From Tenacibaculum adriaticum (GTDB lineage: Bacteria > Bacteroidota > Bacteroidia > Flavobacteriales > Flavobacteriaceae): DNA of 64,000 nt. The notes beneath the pieces are model-generated. The model made no database searches. It was not told where the DNA came from and worked only from the letters and a program-made list of their open reading frames with translations. This document shows positions 25,813 to 36,000 of this stretch, piece after piece; the first letter of the stretch is position 1, and every line of letters starts with the position of its first letter. The stretch spans positions 822,721 to 886,720 of the forward strand of contig NZ_VNIA01000001.1 in assembly GCF_008124875.1 (NCBI RefSeq), in the 5' to 3' direction. A program made the translations under genes and the position numbers.

Positions 25813-28620
25813 ATGAAAAAACTTTTATTATTATTCATTGCATTAACAGTAAGTTTATTTGTTAATGCCCAAACTTTAGATTTAAGTCAAACTTTAGCAA
25901 CAGATACTACTGTAAAAAAAGGAGTATTATCTAACGGTATGACTTACTATATAAAAAGTACTGATGTTGTAAAAGATGCTGCTAGTTATTATATTATTCA
26001 AAATGTAGGTTCAATTTTAGAAAATGAAGACCAACGAGGATTGGCACACTTTTTAGAACACATGGCGTTTAACGGAACCAAGAATTTTCCTGGCAAAGGC
26101 ATACTAAATACATTAGAAAAACAGGGTGCTGTTTTTGGTAAAGACATTAATGCTTACACAAGTTTTGATGAAACCGTTTACAACTTAAACAACATTCCTA
26201 CCAAAGATGGTTTGGTAGATATTAGCTTAACTATTTTAAAAGATTGGTCAAATTATTTGTTGTTAACAAATGAAGAGATAGATGCAGAACGTGGTGTAAT
26301 AAAGGAGGAATGGCGTACACGCCAAAGTGGACAAGGACGATTGTTTGAAGTATCGTTACCAGTACTTTTCAATAAATCAAAATACGCAGAACGCTTACCA
26401 ATTGGTTTAATGTCTGTAGTTGAGGGTTTTGATTATAAAGCCTTGCGTGATTTTTATCATGATTGGTACAGGACAGATTTACAGGCGATTGCTATTATTG
26501 GCGATGTGAATGTAGATGAAATAGAGCAGAAAATTAAAGAAAGCTTTTCAAAAATTCCTGCAGTTAAAAAACCAAGAGAACGTTTTACAGTTCATGTCCC
26601 AGATAATGAGAAAATGTTATTTGGGTTAGGAACAGACCTAGAAGTTTCAACAGCAAGAATAAGTTTTGGTATTCGACATAAAAGAATCTTTAAACCAGAA
26701 ACAGTTGCAGATTTAAAACAGAAATTGTTAGAATCTATGGCTACAAGTTTACTATCGGCAAGAATTGCAGAAAAAGCACAAAATCCAGAAACACCATATT
26801 TGGCAGCGGTTACTGGATACGGACCATCTATGGTAAGAACCTCTAATAATTTTAGTTTAGAAATTTATCCAAAAGAAAATCAACAAAAAGGGGCATTTAA
26901 GGCAGCTTTAACTGAAGTTGTTAGAGCCGTTAAATTTGGATTTATTCAACCAGAAATGGCTAGGTCTGTTGCACAAATTAATAGCAGATATAAAAATCAA
27001 ATAGCAAAGAAGAATGATATAAACCATGCGTTGATAGAGCAAAGTATTCAAAGTAATTTCTTATACAATAGTACTATTACAGATATAGAGAAAGAATACG
27101 AAGTAGCAAAGCAATTGTTAAATACAATTACTATCGAAGAGCTACATAATACTATTAAAAGATTATACACTCAAAACAACAGATATTTATATGTTGTTGG
27201 TGTGGAAGGTCATGATAACTTAACCGAAGAATCTGCAAATCAAATTATTGACCAAGTAGAAAACGACATAAATATTACGGCATATATAGAAGCTTTAGCT
27301 GGAAAAAAGTTGGTGTCAGATTTAGACATTAAAGCAGGAACCATAGAGGAAACAGTACAGAATTCAGAAATTGGTTCTACTACATTTACTTTAAGCAATG
27401 GTGTAAAAGTGCATTATAAGTTTACCGATAAAGAAAAAGATAATGTAGCTTTAAATGCGGTTAGTTATGGCGGTACATCCCTTTTAAATGATGAAGACTT
27501 ACCATCTGCAGGTTTAATAAGTGATTTAATTTTCCTTTCAGGATTAGGTGATTTTAATGCGACCGATTTAAAGAAAATATTAGCAGGAAAAACAGCAAAT
27601 GTTAGAGTTAGTTTAGGTGAAATAGATGAAAATATTTTTGGATCTTCTAATACAACAGATGTTGAAACCATGTTACAGCTAACCTATCTTCAGTTTGTAA
27701 AACCTCGTTTTGATGAAGAAGCGTATAAAGTTTTATTAGGTTATTTGAAGAACTATGTTACATCCAGAAGTAATGATATAAATGAAAAAATAAAAGATAG
27801 TTTAACTGTAGCTGTATACGGAAAAAACAATCCTAAAAAACGCATTTTCAATCAGGAGTATGCCAATGATATTTCGTTTGAAAAAATAAAATCTATTTAT
27901 GAAAATAGATTCGCAAATGCTTCAGATTTTGAATTCTTTATTGTTGGTGATGTGAAGGAAGATCAGCTAAAACCAATTTTAGAGCAGTATTTAGCTAGCC
28001 TACCAACAAAGAATACGAAAGAAACATTTAAAGACAATGGCGCTAAATGGCTTTCAAAAACAATAGATAAAGATATTTATTTAAAAATGGAAGACCCAAA
28101 GGCATCAGTAAACATAGTCTATAAAAAAGAAATGCCATACACCTTAAAAAGTGCAGTTTACACGAAAGCTTTGGGTGATATTTTACAATTAAGAGTTACA
28201 GAAATGGTTAGAGAATCTGAAGGTGGTGCATATAGTCCAAATGCCAATGCAACTTTAGTAAGAGAACCAAAATCTTTGGCACAAGTATCTTTTAAATTTG
28301 ATTGTAATCCAGATTTGGCCGATAAATTAGTTGAGATTGTAAACAACGAATTTCAAAAAATTGCTAAAGGAAATATTTTAGAGGATGACTTAAATAAAAT
28401 AAAAACCAATTTTATAAAAGAGCGAGAGCAATCAAAAGACAAAAACAATTATGATATGCAATTGCTTAAAAATTATTACAGATTTGATTACAACATGAAT
28501 GATACAAAAAACTTTGAAGACATCGTAAACAAGATGTGTGACAAGGATATTAAAAAAATGGCAGAACAGATTGTAAAAAAAGGTAATAACTATGAAATTG
28601 TGTTTAAACCAGCACAATAA
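25813..28620 (+). CDS. M16-family (insulinase/pitrilysin-like) zinc metallopeptidase
   Basis: A 935-residue secreted peptidase with signal peptide ending near FVNAQ (residue 20). The inverted zinc motif HxxEH is at 79-83 (HFLEH), with the distal Glu expected about 76 residues on, in AERGVIKEEW. Two tandem M16 halves are present, the second inactive as usual and carrying the RESEGGAYSPN-type R-Y/G-x-x-Y region. Such enzymes form a closed chamber that degrades peptides up to a few kilodaltons, in the periplasm here. It fits a locus for importing and degrading peptides. The DsbD-like gene follows after 13 bases. Confidence 0.92.
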   Translation: MKKLLLLFIALTVSLFVNAQTLDLSQTLATDTTVKKGVLSNGMTYYIKSTDVVKDAASYYIIQNVGSILENEDQRGLAHFLEHMAFNGTKNFPGKGILNTLEKQGAVFGKDINAYTSFDETVYNLNNIPTKDGLVDISLTILKDWSNYLLLTNEEIDAERGVIKEEWRTRQSGQGRLFEVSLPVLFNKSKYAERLPIGLMSVVEGFDYKALRDFYHDWYRTDLQAIAIIGDVNVDEIEQKIKESFSKIPAVKKPRERFTVHVPDNEKMLFGLGTDLEVSTARISFGIRHKRIFKPETVADLKQKLLESMATSLLSARIAEKAQNPETPYLAAVTGYGPSMVRTSNNFSLEIYPKENQQKGAFKAALTEVVRAVKFGFIQPEMARSVAQINSRYKNQIAKKNDINHALIEQSIQSNFLYNSTITDIEKEYEVAKQLLNTITIEELHNTIKRLYTQNNRYLYVVGVEGHDNLTEESANQIIDQVENDINITAYIEALAGKKLVSDLDIKAGTIEETVQNSEIGSTTFTLSNGVKVHYKFTDKEKDNVALNAVSYGGTSLLNDEDLPSAGLISDLIFLSGLGDFNATDLKKILAGKTANVRVSLGEIDENIFGSSNTTDVETMLQLTYLQFVKPRFDEEAYKVLLGYLKNYVTSRSNDINEKIKDSLTVAVYGKNNPKKRIFNQEYANDISFEKIKSIYENRFANASDFEFFIVGDVKEDQLKPILEQYLASLPTKNTKETFKDNGAKWLSKTIDKDIYLKMEDPKASVNIVYKKEMPYTLKSAVYTKALGDILQLRVTEMVRESEGGAYSPNANATLVREPKSLAQVSFKFDCNPDLADKLVEIVNNEFQKIAKGNILEDDLNKIKTNFIKEREQSKDKNNYDMQLLKNYYRFDYNMNDTKNFEDIVNKMCDKDIKKMAEQIVKKGNNYEIVFKPAQ

Positions 28621-28633
28621 ATTTTAAAAACAC

Positions 28634-30607
28634 ATGAAAAAAATAATTCTATTCATTGCATTTATTGCCTTTGGTGTTTGTCAAGCACAAATATTAAGCC
28701 CCGTAAAATGGACTACTTCGGTAAATAAAATTTCAAATACCGAGTATGAATTAGTTTCAAAAGCAATTATTGAAAGTGGTTGGCATGTATATTCGCAAAA
28801 CGTTCCTAAAAATGGACCTAATCCTACATTTTTTTCTTTTGATGATTCTAAAGAGACTTTCAAAACCCTAGGTAATACTTCCGAAGAAGAAGGTCATACA
28901 GTAAACGATCCTGTTTTTAATATGAAAATAAAATTCTTTGAAAAAACAGCCACTTTTAAACAAAAAGTAAAAGTTGAAGAAGGGGTATCAATCATAAATG
29001 CAGTTGTAGAATTTATGGCATGTGATAATACTAGGTGTATACCTCCAAAAGAGGTAGATTTAGTTTTTAATCTTTCAGGAAAAACAGCAGCTACTTCTGT
29101 TAAAACAGATAAAGTTTCTACCACCATCACCACAACAAATTTAAATGTATCAGAATCAAATACAGATTCTAAAAAAGGGCTTTTTGCTATCTTTTTTATA
29201 GCATTCCTATCAGGTTTTGCGGCTTTATTAACACCGTGTGTGTTTCCTATGATACCGATGACGGTAAGCTTCTTTACAAAACAAAGTAAAAATAAAGCTG
29301 CTGGTATCAAAAACGCCATCATTTATGGAGTTTGTATTATTGTTATTTATGTCCTTTTAGGAACGGCAGTTACAGGAATTTTTGGAGCAGATGCTTTAAA
29401 TGCGTTAGCTACAAATGTTTGGTTTAACATTATCTTTTTCTTCTTGTTAGTCATTTTTGCAGTATCTTTTTTAGGAGCCTTTGAAATTGTACTACCAAGT
29501 TCATGGGCAAATAAAGTTGATTCACAAGCAGATCGAGGTGGTCTTGTAGGGATCTTTTTTATGGCATTAGCATTGGCTATAGTATCCTTTTCGTGTACTG
29601 GTCCTATAGTTGGAACTTTATTAGTAGAAGCTGCTTCAAAAGGAGGTATAGCTCCAATCATAGGTATGTTGGGGTTTTCATTAGCAATTGCATTACCATT
29701 TACACTGTTTGCAGCTTTTCCAGGATGGTTAAACTCGTTACCAAAATCGGGTGGTTGGTTAAATACGATTAAAGTGGTGTTGGGGTTTTTAGAATTAGCA
29801 TTAGCATTTAAATTTTTATCGCAAGCCGATTTAGTTTTACAAGCACATTTGTTAGAACGCGAAGTATTTTTAGCTATTTGGATTGCAATTTTTGGTATAT
29901 TGACATTGTATTTATTTGGGAAAATTCAGTTACCCCACGATTCTCCTTTAACATCTATTTCTGTAGGAAGATTAGGCTTAGGTCTTGTCGTTTTATCATT
30001 TACTGTATATATGATACCAGGTTTATGGGGAGCGCCTTTAAATTTAATAAGTGCATTTCCACCACCACAAGAATATAGTGAATCACCTTATGGGGTAGGG
30101 TTTACAAAAATTGGGAATGGTTCAGCATCTATAGATCATAGCGATTTACCCGATGGAGCACATTTATTAGCACCACACGATATTTTAGCTTTTAACGATT
30201 ATGATACTGGGGTAGCATATGCCAAAAAAGTAAATAAACCTGTTATGCTAGATTTTACAGGTTGGGCATGTGTAAACTGTAGAAAAATGGAACAAAATGT
30301 ATGGCCAAAACCAGAAATTTTAAATACCCTTAAAAATGAGGTTATACTCATATCTCTTTATGTTGATGATAAGCGAAAGTTAGAAACTGATGAAATTGTA
30401 GAATCCGAATTACGTCCTGGTAAAAAGCTTAAATATATTGGACAAAAATGGAGTGAACTTCAAACCATAAAATATGAGGCAAATTCACAACCATTCTATG
30501 TTCTGATGAATCATAATGAAGAAAATCTAATAAAACCTATAGCCTATACTCCAGATGCAAATGAGTATCTTAAATGGTTAAAAGAAGGGATTTCTAATTT
30601 TAAATAA
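28634..30607 (+). CDS. dsbD: DsbD-like thiol:disulfide interchange protein
   Basis: A 657-residue inner-membrane protein. A signal peptide (to CQAQ, about residue 18) is followed by a periplasmic N-terminal domain of the DsbD type with a Cys pair (ACDNTRC). Then come eight or so membrane helices containing the conserved TPCVFPMIPMT and SFSCTGP motifs, the buried cysteines that carry electrons, and a C-terminal thioredoxin domain with C546-V-N-C549 in GWACVNCRK. It passes electrons from cytoplasmic thioredoxin to periplasmic partners. Co-transcription with the M16 peptidase and nearness to the TlpA-like lipoprotein suggest a dedicated reductive branch for this uptake locus. Confidence 0.92.
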   Translation: MKKIILFIAFIAFGVCQAQILSPVKWTTSVNKISNTEYELVSKAIIESGWHVYSQNVPKNGPNPTFFSFDDSKETFKTLGNTSEEEGHTVNDPVFNMKIKFFEKTATFKQKVKVEEGVSIINAVVEFMACDNTRCIPPKEVDLVFNLSGKTAATSVKTDKVSTTITTTNLNVSESNTDSKKGLFAIFFIAFLSGFAALLTPCVFPMIPMTVSFFTKQSKNKAAGIKNAIIYGVCIIVIYVLLGTAVTGIFGADALNALATNVWFNIIFFFLLVIFAVSFLGAFEIVLPSSWANKVDSQADRGGLVGIFFMALALAIVSFSCTGPIVGTLLVEAASKGGIAPIIGMLGFSLAIALPFTLFAAFPGWLNSLPKSGGWLNTIKVVLGFLELALAFKFLSQADLVLQAHLLEREVFLAIWIAIFGILTLYLFGKIQLPHDSPLTSISVGRLGLGLVVLSFTVYMIPGLWGAPLNLISAFPPPQEYSESPYGVGFTKIGNGSASIDHSDLPDGAHLLAPHDILAFNDYDTGVAYAKKVNKPVMLDFTGWACVNCRKMEQNVWPKPEILNTLKNEVILISLYVDDKRKLETDEIVESELRPGKKLKYIGQKWSELQTIKYEANSQPFYVLMNHNEENLIKPIAYTPDANEYLKWLKEGISNFK

Positions 30608-30664
30608 ACGTAGTTAAATAGTAATACAGCCCATATTTGGAGTTTACAAAATTTTCAATAAGTA

Positions 30665-30814
30665 ATGACATTTCTATACATACTAATAATATTATTGGTG
30701 CTTAATGTATTATTATTCAAGTTTAGTTGTAATAAGATACCTAAAGATTGCGGTACTCAACATAAAAAAAAGAATCGAACTATTATGAAGTTGGTTCGAG
30801 AGAAAGGTAAATAA
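30665..30814 (+). CDS. Small membrane protein, hypothetical
   Basis: A 49-residue frame: a hydrophobic N-terminal helix (MTFLYILIILLVLNVLLF), then a Cys-containing, strongly basic tail (HKKKNR, LVREKGK). This is the look of a single-pass small membrane protein. No family is recognised and there is no supporting promoter, so it could be chance in AT-rich DNA. It is the only candidate gene in the 339-base gap between dsbD and the ACT-domain gene. Confidence 0.35.
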   Translation: MTFLYILIILLVLNVLLFKFSCNKIPKDCGTQHKKKNRTIMKLVREKGK

Positions 30815-30881
30815 TTTTTAAAAATTCAATCACTAATTAATATTAATTTTTTAGTTATGGTTGATGTTTTGATTGGTTGAT

Positions 30882-30909
30882 ATCACTCCGGTGTAGTTAC
30901 CGGAGTGAT
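30882..30909 (+). terminator. GC-rich perfect hairpin
   Basis: ATCACTCCGGT, a six-base loop GTAGTT, and ACCGGAGTGAT form a perfect 11-base-pair stem followed by TGTTT. It probably ends the transcript coming from the dsbD side, 40 bases before the next gene. Confidence 0.75.
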
Positions 30910-30949
30910 TGTTTAAAATGTGTATAGTATATTGAAAGTATAAAAAGTG

Positions 30950-31453
30950 ATGGAATCAGAAAGTTTAACATTATATATTGAAACGGTAAATTGGAATAAA
31001 ATACTTCCAATGGTTTTAAATGTTTTTCAACATAGAAAAATAAAATTAGATACAATTCAAACCTCAAAATCTGCATTAGATAAATTTGGGCTTATCATTA
31101 TTGAAATATGGACAAGCCAAAAGTTATTACAAAATGTTATAGAAGAAATTCAAAATATAGATGAAGTAAAAAATGTTAATCTAGTAAGTAGTAGCCAAAC
31201 TTTACAACGATGTGTTACCTTATTTCAATTTGATACTAAAGTCTATTTAGAAAAAAACAACTTTCAAGAAATACTAAATCTTAACAATGCTAAAGTGATA
31301 GATATAAACAAGGAATATACAATTGTAGAAAAAATATGCGACATGACAGAAACAAATAAGCTTATACAAAAATTTAAACACTATAATTTAATTCAATGTG
31401 TAATGTCAAATCAAGCAACGCTTTTAATCAATAGAAATTTTTCAAACCAATAA
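30950..31453 (+). CDS. ACT-domain protein resembling acetolactate synthase small subunit
   Basis: A 167-residue cytosolic protein (a GTG three bases earlier is an alternative start). The first 80 residues follow the beta-alpha-beta-beta-alpha-beta plan of an ACT domain: TLYIETVNWNKILPMVLNVFQHRKIKLDTIQTS. The second half also resembles IlvN-type sequence. No acetolactate synthase large subunit gene is beside it, and the usual conserved Gly of the ACT loop is not evident, so it may be a divergent regulatory protein with another partner. It is 11 bases from the aminotransferase gene downstream. Confidence 0.55.
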   Translation: MESESLTLYIETVNWNKILPMVLNVFQHRKIKLDTIQTSKSALDKFGLIIIEIWTSQKLLQNVIEEIQNIDEVKNVNLVSSSQTLQRCVTLFQFDTKVYLEKNNFQEILNLNNAKVIDINKEYTIVEKICDMTETNKLIQKFKHYNLIQCVMSNQATLLINRNFSNQ

Positions 31454-31464
31454 ATAATTATTGT

Positions 31465-32955
31465 ATGAAAAAAAAAATAAACAATACAAATTTAGAAAGA
31501 TATTTTAGAAGTTTAAGAAACAATATTGTTGGGATAGATGAATATTTTGAATCACCTTATGGAAGAAAAAAAATTATATATGCTGATTGGACCGCAAGTG
31601 GACGCCTGTATAGACCTATTGAAGAGAAAATACTGAATGATATAGGTCCTTTTGTAGCCAATACGCATACAGAAACATCTATTACAGGATCTTCAATGAC
31701 TCTAGCATATCACGAAGCTAGAAACATTATAAAAAGACATGTTAATGCTAGTAAAGAAGATGTGTTAATTACAGTAGGAACTGGTATGACAGGAGCTATA
31801 AATAAATTTCAACGTATTTTAGGGTTAAAGGTTTCAGAAAATTTAAAAGACCATACTCAAGTACCAGAAGAAAAACGCCCAATAATTTTTGTTTCGCACA
31901 TGGAACATCATTCTAACCAAACCTCGTGGTTGGAAACCATAGCTAGGGTAAGGGTTATTCCTTCAAACAAAAAAGGCTTTCCTTGTTTAGAAAGTTTGGA
32001 AGTATTATTGAAAGAACACAACGAAGTTCCCATAAAAATAGCTGCAATTACAGGTTGTTCTAACGTTACAGGTATTAGAACAAACTACCGTCAAATAGCA
32101 AAAATCATGCATCAAAACAACGGATTATGTTTTGTGGATTTTGCATGTTCAGCCCCTTATGTAAACATCAATATGCATCCAGAAAAAGAAGATGAATATT
32201 TAGATGCTATTATGTTTTCACCACATAAATTTTTGGGTGGACCAGGATCTTCTGGGGTATTAATATTCAACAAAAAACTTTATAAAAATTTAGTTCCTGA
32301 TAATCCTGGAGGAGGTACAGTAAGTTATACCAATCCATGGGGAAATCACGATTATATTGATGACATTGAAACCCGTGAAGATGGTGGAACACCAGGCTTT
32401 TTACAAGCCATAAAAATAGCACTCTCAATACGACTTAAAGAACAAATGGGTGTTGATAATATTTTGAACAGAGAGCATGAACTCAATGAAATTATTTTTA
32501 ATGAACTTTCCAAAATAAGTAATTTAAAAATTTTAGCATCAGATCATACAGAGAGGCTAGGTATTTTTTCATTTTACATTGAAAATGAACATTATAATTT
32601 AGTAGTCAAATTGTTAAATGACCGTTTTGGTGTTCAAACCAGAGGTGGTTGTTCATGCGCAGGCACTTATGGACATTATTTGTTAAATGTAAATCAAGAA
32701 ACATCTAAAGTCATAGAACAAAAAATATTAGAAGGTTATTTGATGGAAAGACCTGGATGGATTAGAATGTCTATTCATCCAACTATGACAAATGAAGAAA
32801 TAGAATTTATATGTGATGCCATTAAAAAGGTAGCAGAAAATATAAACACATGGCGTGAAGATTATAAATATAACGTTGTTAAAAATGAATTTGAGCATGT
32901 TGGTAATTTAATAAATGTAGAAGAACGAATTATTTCTAATTGGTTTAGATTATAG
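31465..32955 (+). CDS. Class V aminotransferase-fold PLP enzyme, cysteine-desulfurase-like
   Basis: A 496-residue PLP-dependent enzyme of the class V fold (SufS/CsdA/isopenicillin epimerase group). The Schiff-base lysine is K255 in SPHKFLGGPGSSGV. Upstream are the conserved SHMEHHSNQTSW block, where class V enzymes bind the cofactor ring, and the Asp of FVDFACSAPY. A Cys-rich loop GGCSCAGTYG sits where desulfurases have their active cysteine. It is longer than SufS (about 405), with extra sequence at both ends, and its substrate is uncertain. Probably co-transcribed with the ACT-domain gene. Confidence 0.85.
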   Translation: MKKKINNTNLERYFRSLRNNIVGIDEYFESPYGRKKIIYADWTASGRLYRPIEEKILNDIGPFVANTHTETSITGSSMTLAYHEARNIIKRHVNASKEDVLITVGTGMTGAINKFQRILGLKVSENLKDHTQVPEEKRPIIFVSHMEHHSNQTSWLETIARVRVIPSNKKGFPCLESLEVLLKEHNEVPIKIAAITGCSNVTGIRTNYRQIAKIMHQNNGLCFVDFACSAPYVNINMHPEKEDEYLDAIMFSPHKFLGGPGSSGVLIFNKKLYKNLVPDNPGGGTVSYTNPWGNHDYIDDIETREDGGTPGFLQAIKIALSIRLKEQMGVDNILNREHELNEIIFNELSKISNLKILASDHTERLGIFSFYIENEHYNLVVKLLNDRFGVQTRGGCSCAGTYGHYLLNVNQETSKVIEQKILEGYLMERPGWIRMSIHPTMTNEEIEFICDAIKKVAENINTWREDYKYNVVKNEFEHVGNLINVEERIISNWFRL

Positions 32956-33036
32956 TAGATATATAAAACCTAATTGTTAAATGTTTCATTGAAAATAGAA
33001 TCAATTTTATCTTAATAGAAAATCCATCAATTAACA

Positions 33037-36000
33037 ATGAAAATAAAAAAAGTCTTAGTTGCAAATCGAGGCGAAATTGCCATTCGAATTTTTAGAGCTT
33101 GCGTAGAGATTGGGATCAAAACGGTAGGGGTTTACACCTTTGAAGACCGTTATTCATTACACCGATATAAAGCTGATGAATCTTATCAAATAGGTGAAGA
33201 TAACGAACCTTTAAAACCTTATTTAAATATTGAAGCTATTATAAGAGTAGCAAAGCAAAATCAAGTGGACACTATTCATCCTGGGTATGGCTTTTTATCA
33301 GAAAACGCAGAGTTTGCCCAAAAATGTGCGGATAATAATATCATTTTTATTGGTCCAAAAGTATCTGTTTTAAAAGCACTTGGAGATAAAATAACAGCAA
33401 AAAAAGTAGCTGTAGAAAATAATATTCCTATTATAAAAAGTAATAAAAAAGATCTCACTAATATAAATATAGCATTATCTGAAGCTGAAGAAATAGGATA
33501 TCCTGTTATGCTTAAAGCTGCATCAGGAGGAGGAGGACGTGGTATACGTGTTATTCGGTCTAAAGATGAATTGGAAAAAGTTTTCAACGAATCGAAAAGG
33601 GAATCTTTAAATGCCTTTGGAGATGATACTGTTTTTTTAGAAAAATATGTTGAAAATCCAAAGCATATAGAGGTCCAAATTGTAGCAGACTCACATGGAA
33701 ATATGGTGCATTTATTTGAACGAGACTGTTCCGTTCAAAGACGTTATCAGAAAGTTATTGAGTATGCACCTTCCTACGGATTAGAACAAGAAACCAAGAA
33801 TAAGCTCTATGAGCACGCTATAGCAATATGTAAGGCAGTTGACTATAATAATATAGGTACTGTTGAATTTTTGTTAGATGATGACGGCAGTATTTATTTC
33901 ATTGAAGTTAATCCAAGAATACAAGTTGAACATACTGTTACAGAGGTGGTTACTAATATTGATTTAGTGAAAACACAATTGTTTGTTGCTGGTGGATATA
34001 AACTTTTCGACCAACAAATAAAAATTGAAAACCAAGAAGCTGTAAAACTTACAGGGTACGCGTTGCAATGCCGCATTACAACTGAAGATCCAACAAACGA
34101 CTTTAAACCAGATTATGGTACAATATCAACGTATAGAAGCGCATCAGGATTTGGAATACGTTTAGATACAGGAAGTATTTATCAAGGGGTTAAAATATCA
34201 CCTTTTTTTGATTCTATGCTGGTTAAGGTATCTGCAAGTTCCAGAACACTTGATGGAGCTTGCAGAAAAATGCGAAGAGCCTTGTCTGAATTTCGTATTA
34301 GAGGGGTAAAAACAAATATTTATTTTTTAGATAATATCTTAAAGGATCCTATTTTTAGAGAAGGAAAAACCACAGTAAATTATATTAAAAACGAACCGTC
34401 CTTGTTCCAATTTCCCGAATCTAAAAACAGAGCCAATAAGTTGGTAGATTTTTTAGGTGAAGTTATTGTTAATGGAAATCCAGATGTCAAGAAAATAGAA
34501 GCAAATAAAAAGTTTATAAAGCCAAAAGTTCCAACATTTGATAAATCTCAAGAATATCCTAAAGGAACAAAGGATTTATTAACAGAACTTGGACCAGAAA
34601 AATTTGCAAACTGGCTTAAAAACGAAAAAAAGCTGCACTATACAGATACTACAATGCGCGATGGACATCAAAGTTTAATTGCAACACGTATGCGAACTTT
34701 AGATATGTTACAAGTGGCAGAAGGCTATGCGAAGAATCATCCAGAAATTTTTAGTATGGAAGTTTGGGGTGGAGCTACTTTTGATGTTTGCCTTCGCTTT
34801 CTACATGAAAACCCTTGGGAAAGACTTCGTTTACTACGTAAAGCTATGCCAAATGTATTGTTACAAATGCTTATTAGAGGTTCAAATGGTGTTGGTTATA
34901 CAGCATATCCCGATAATTTAGTACAAAAATTTGTTGAGCAGTCTTGGGAAAACGGAGTAGATATTTTTAGAATATTCGATTCTTTAAATTGGATGAAATC
35001 CATAGCTCCTTGTATTGAGCACGTACGTATTAAAACGAATGGTTTAGCTGAAGGTTCTATTTGCTATACAGGTGATATATTGAATCCAAGTAAAACAAAA
35101 TATAACCTAAAATATTACATACAACTAGCAAAAGATATTGAAAATGCGGGAGCTCATATTTTAGGGGTTAAAGATATGGCGGGTTTATTAAAGCCAAATG
35201 CAGCTTATGAATTAATTTCTGCTTTAAAATCTGAAATCAACATTCCTATTCATTTACACACTCATGATACATCGTCTCTTCAAGCTGCTATGTATTTAAA
35301 AGCTGCTGAAGCAGGAATTGATGTTATTGATGTGGCTTTGGGTGGTTTGTCTGGTTTAACATCTCAACCAAACTTTAATTCAATACTTGAGATATTCCGT
35401 TTTCACGAACGGGAAAATCATATAGATAGTAAAAAACTAGCTGAATATTCAGATTATTGGGAATTGGTTAGAAATTATTATTATCCTTTTGAATCTGGTT
35501 TAAAAGCGGGAACAGGAGAAGTCTATAGTCATGAAATTCCAGGTGGACAATATTCAAATTTAAAAGGACAAGCCATTGCTTTAGGATTGGAAGATAAATT
35601 TCCAGAAGTAACTAAAATGTATGGAGAAGTTAATCAACTCTTTGGCGATATTGTCAAAGTAACACCAAGTTCGAAGGTTGTAGGTGATATGGCGCAGTAC
35701 CTTATTAGCAATAATCTTAACATAGAAGATGTTTTAGAAAAAGGAGATTCATTATCGTTTCCTAAATCGGTAATTGGGTTTTTTAATGGTGATTTAGGGC
35801 AACCCGTTGGTGGTTTCCCTGAAAAAATTCAAAAGCTAATTTTAAAAGGCCAAAAACCATATACGGAAAGACCCAATGCACATTTAGACCCTATTGATTT
35901 TGAAGAAGAATTTAAAGTATTTAAAAAGAATTTCTCCAAAGGAATGGGTAGAGATTTAGAAATTACAGATTTTTTGTCATACAATTTATATCCTAAAGTA

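Noticed and set aside
28894..29322. 142-codon open frame on the minus strand inside dsbD
   Set aside because: It lies wholly within a well-supported gene, and its composition is the mirror of membrane-helix codons.
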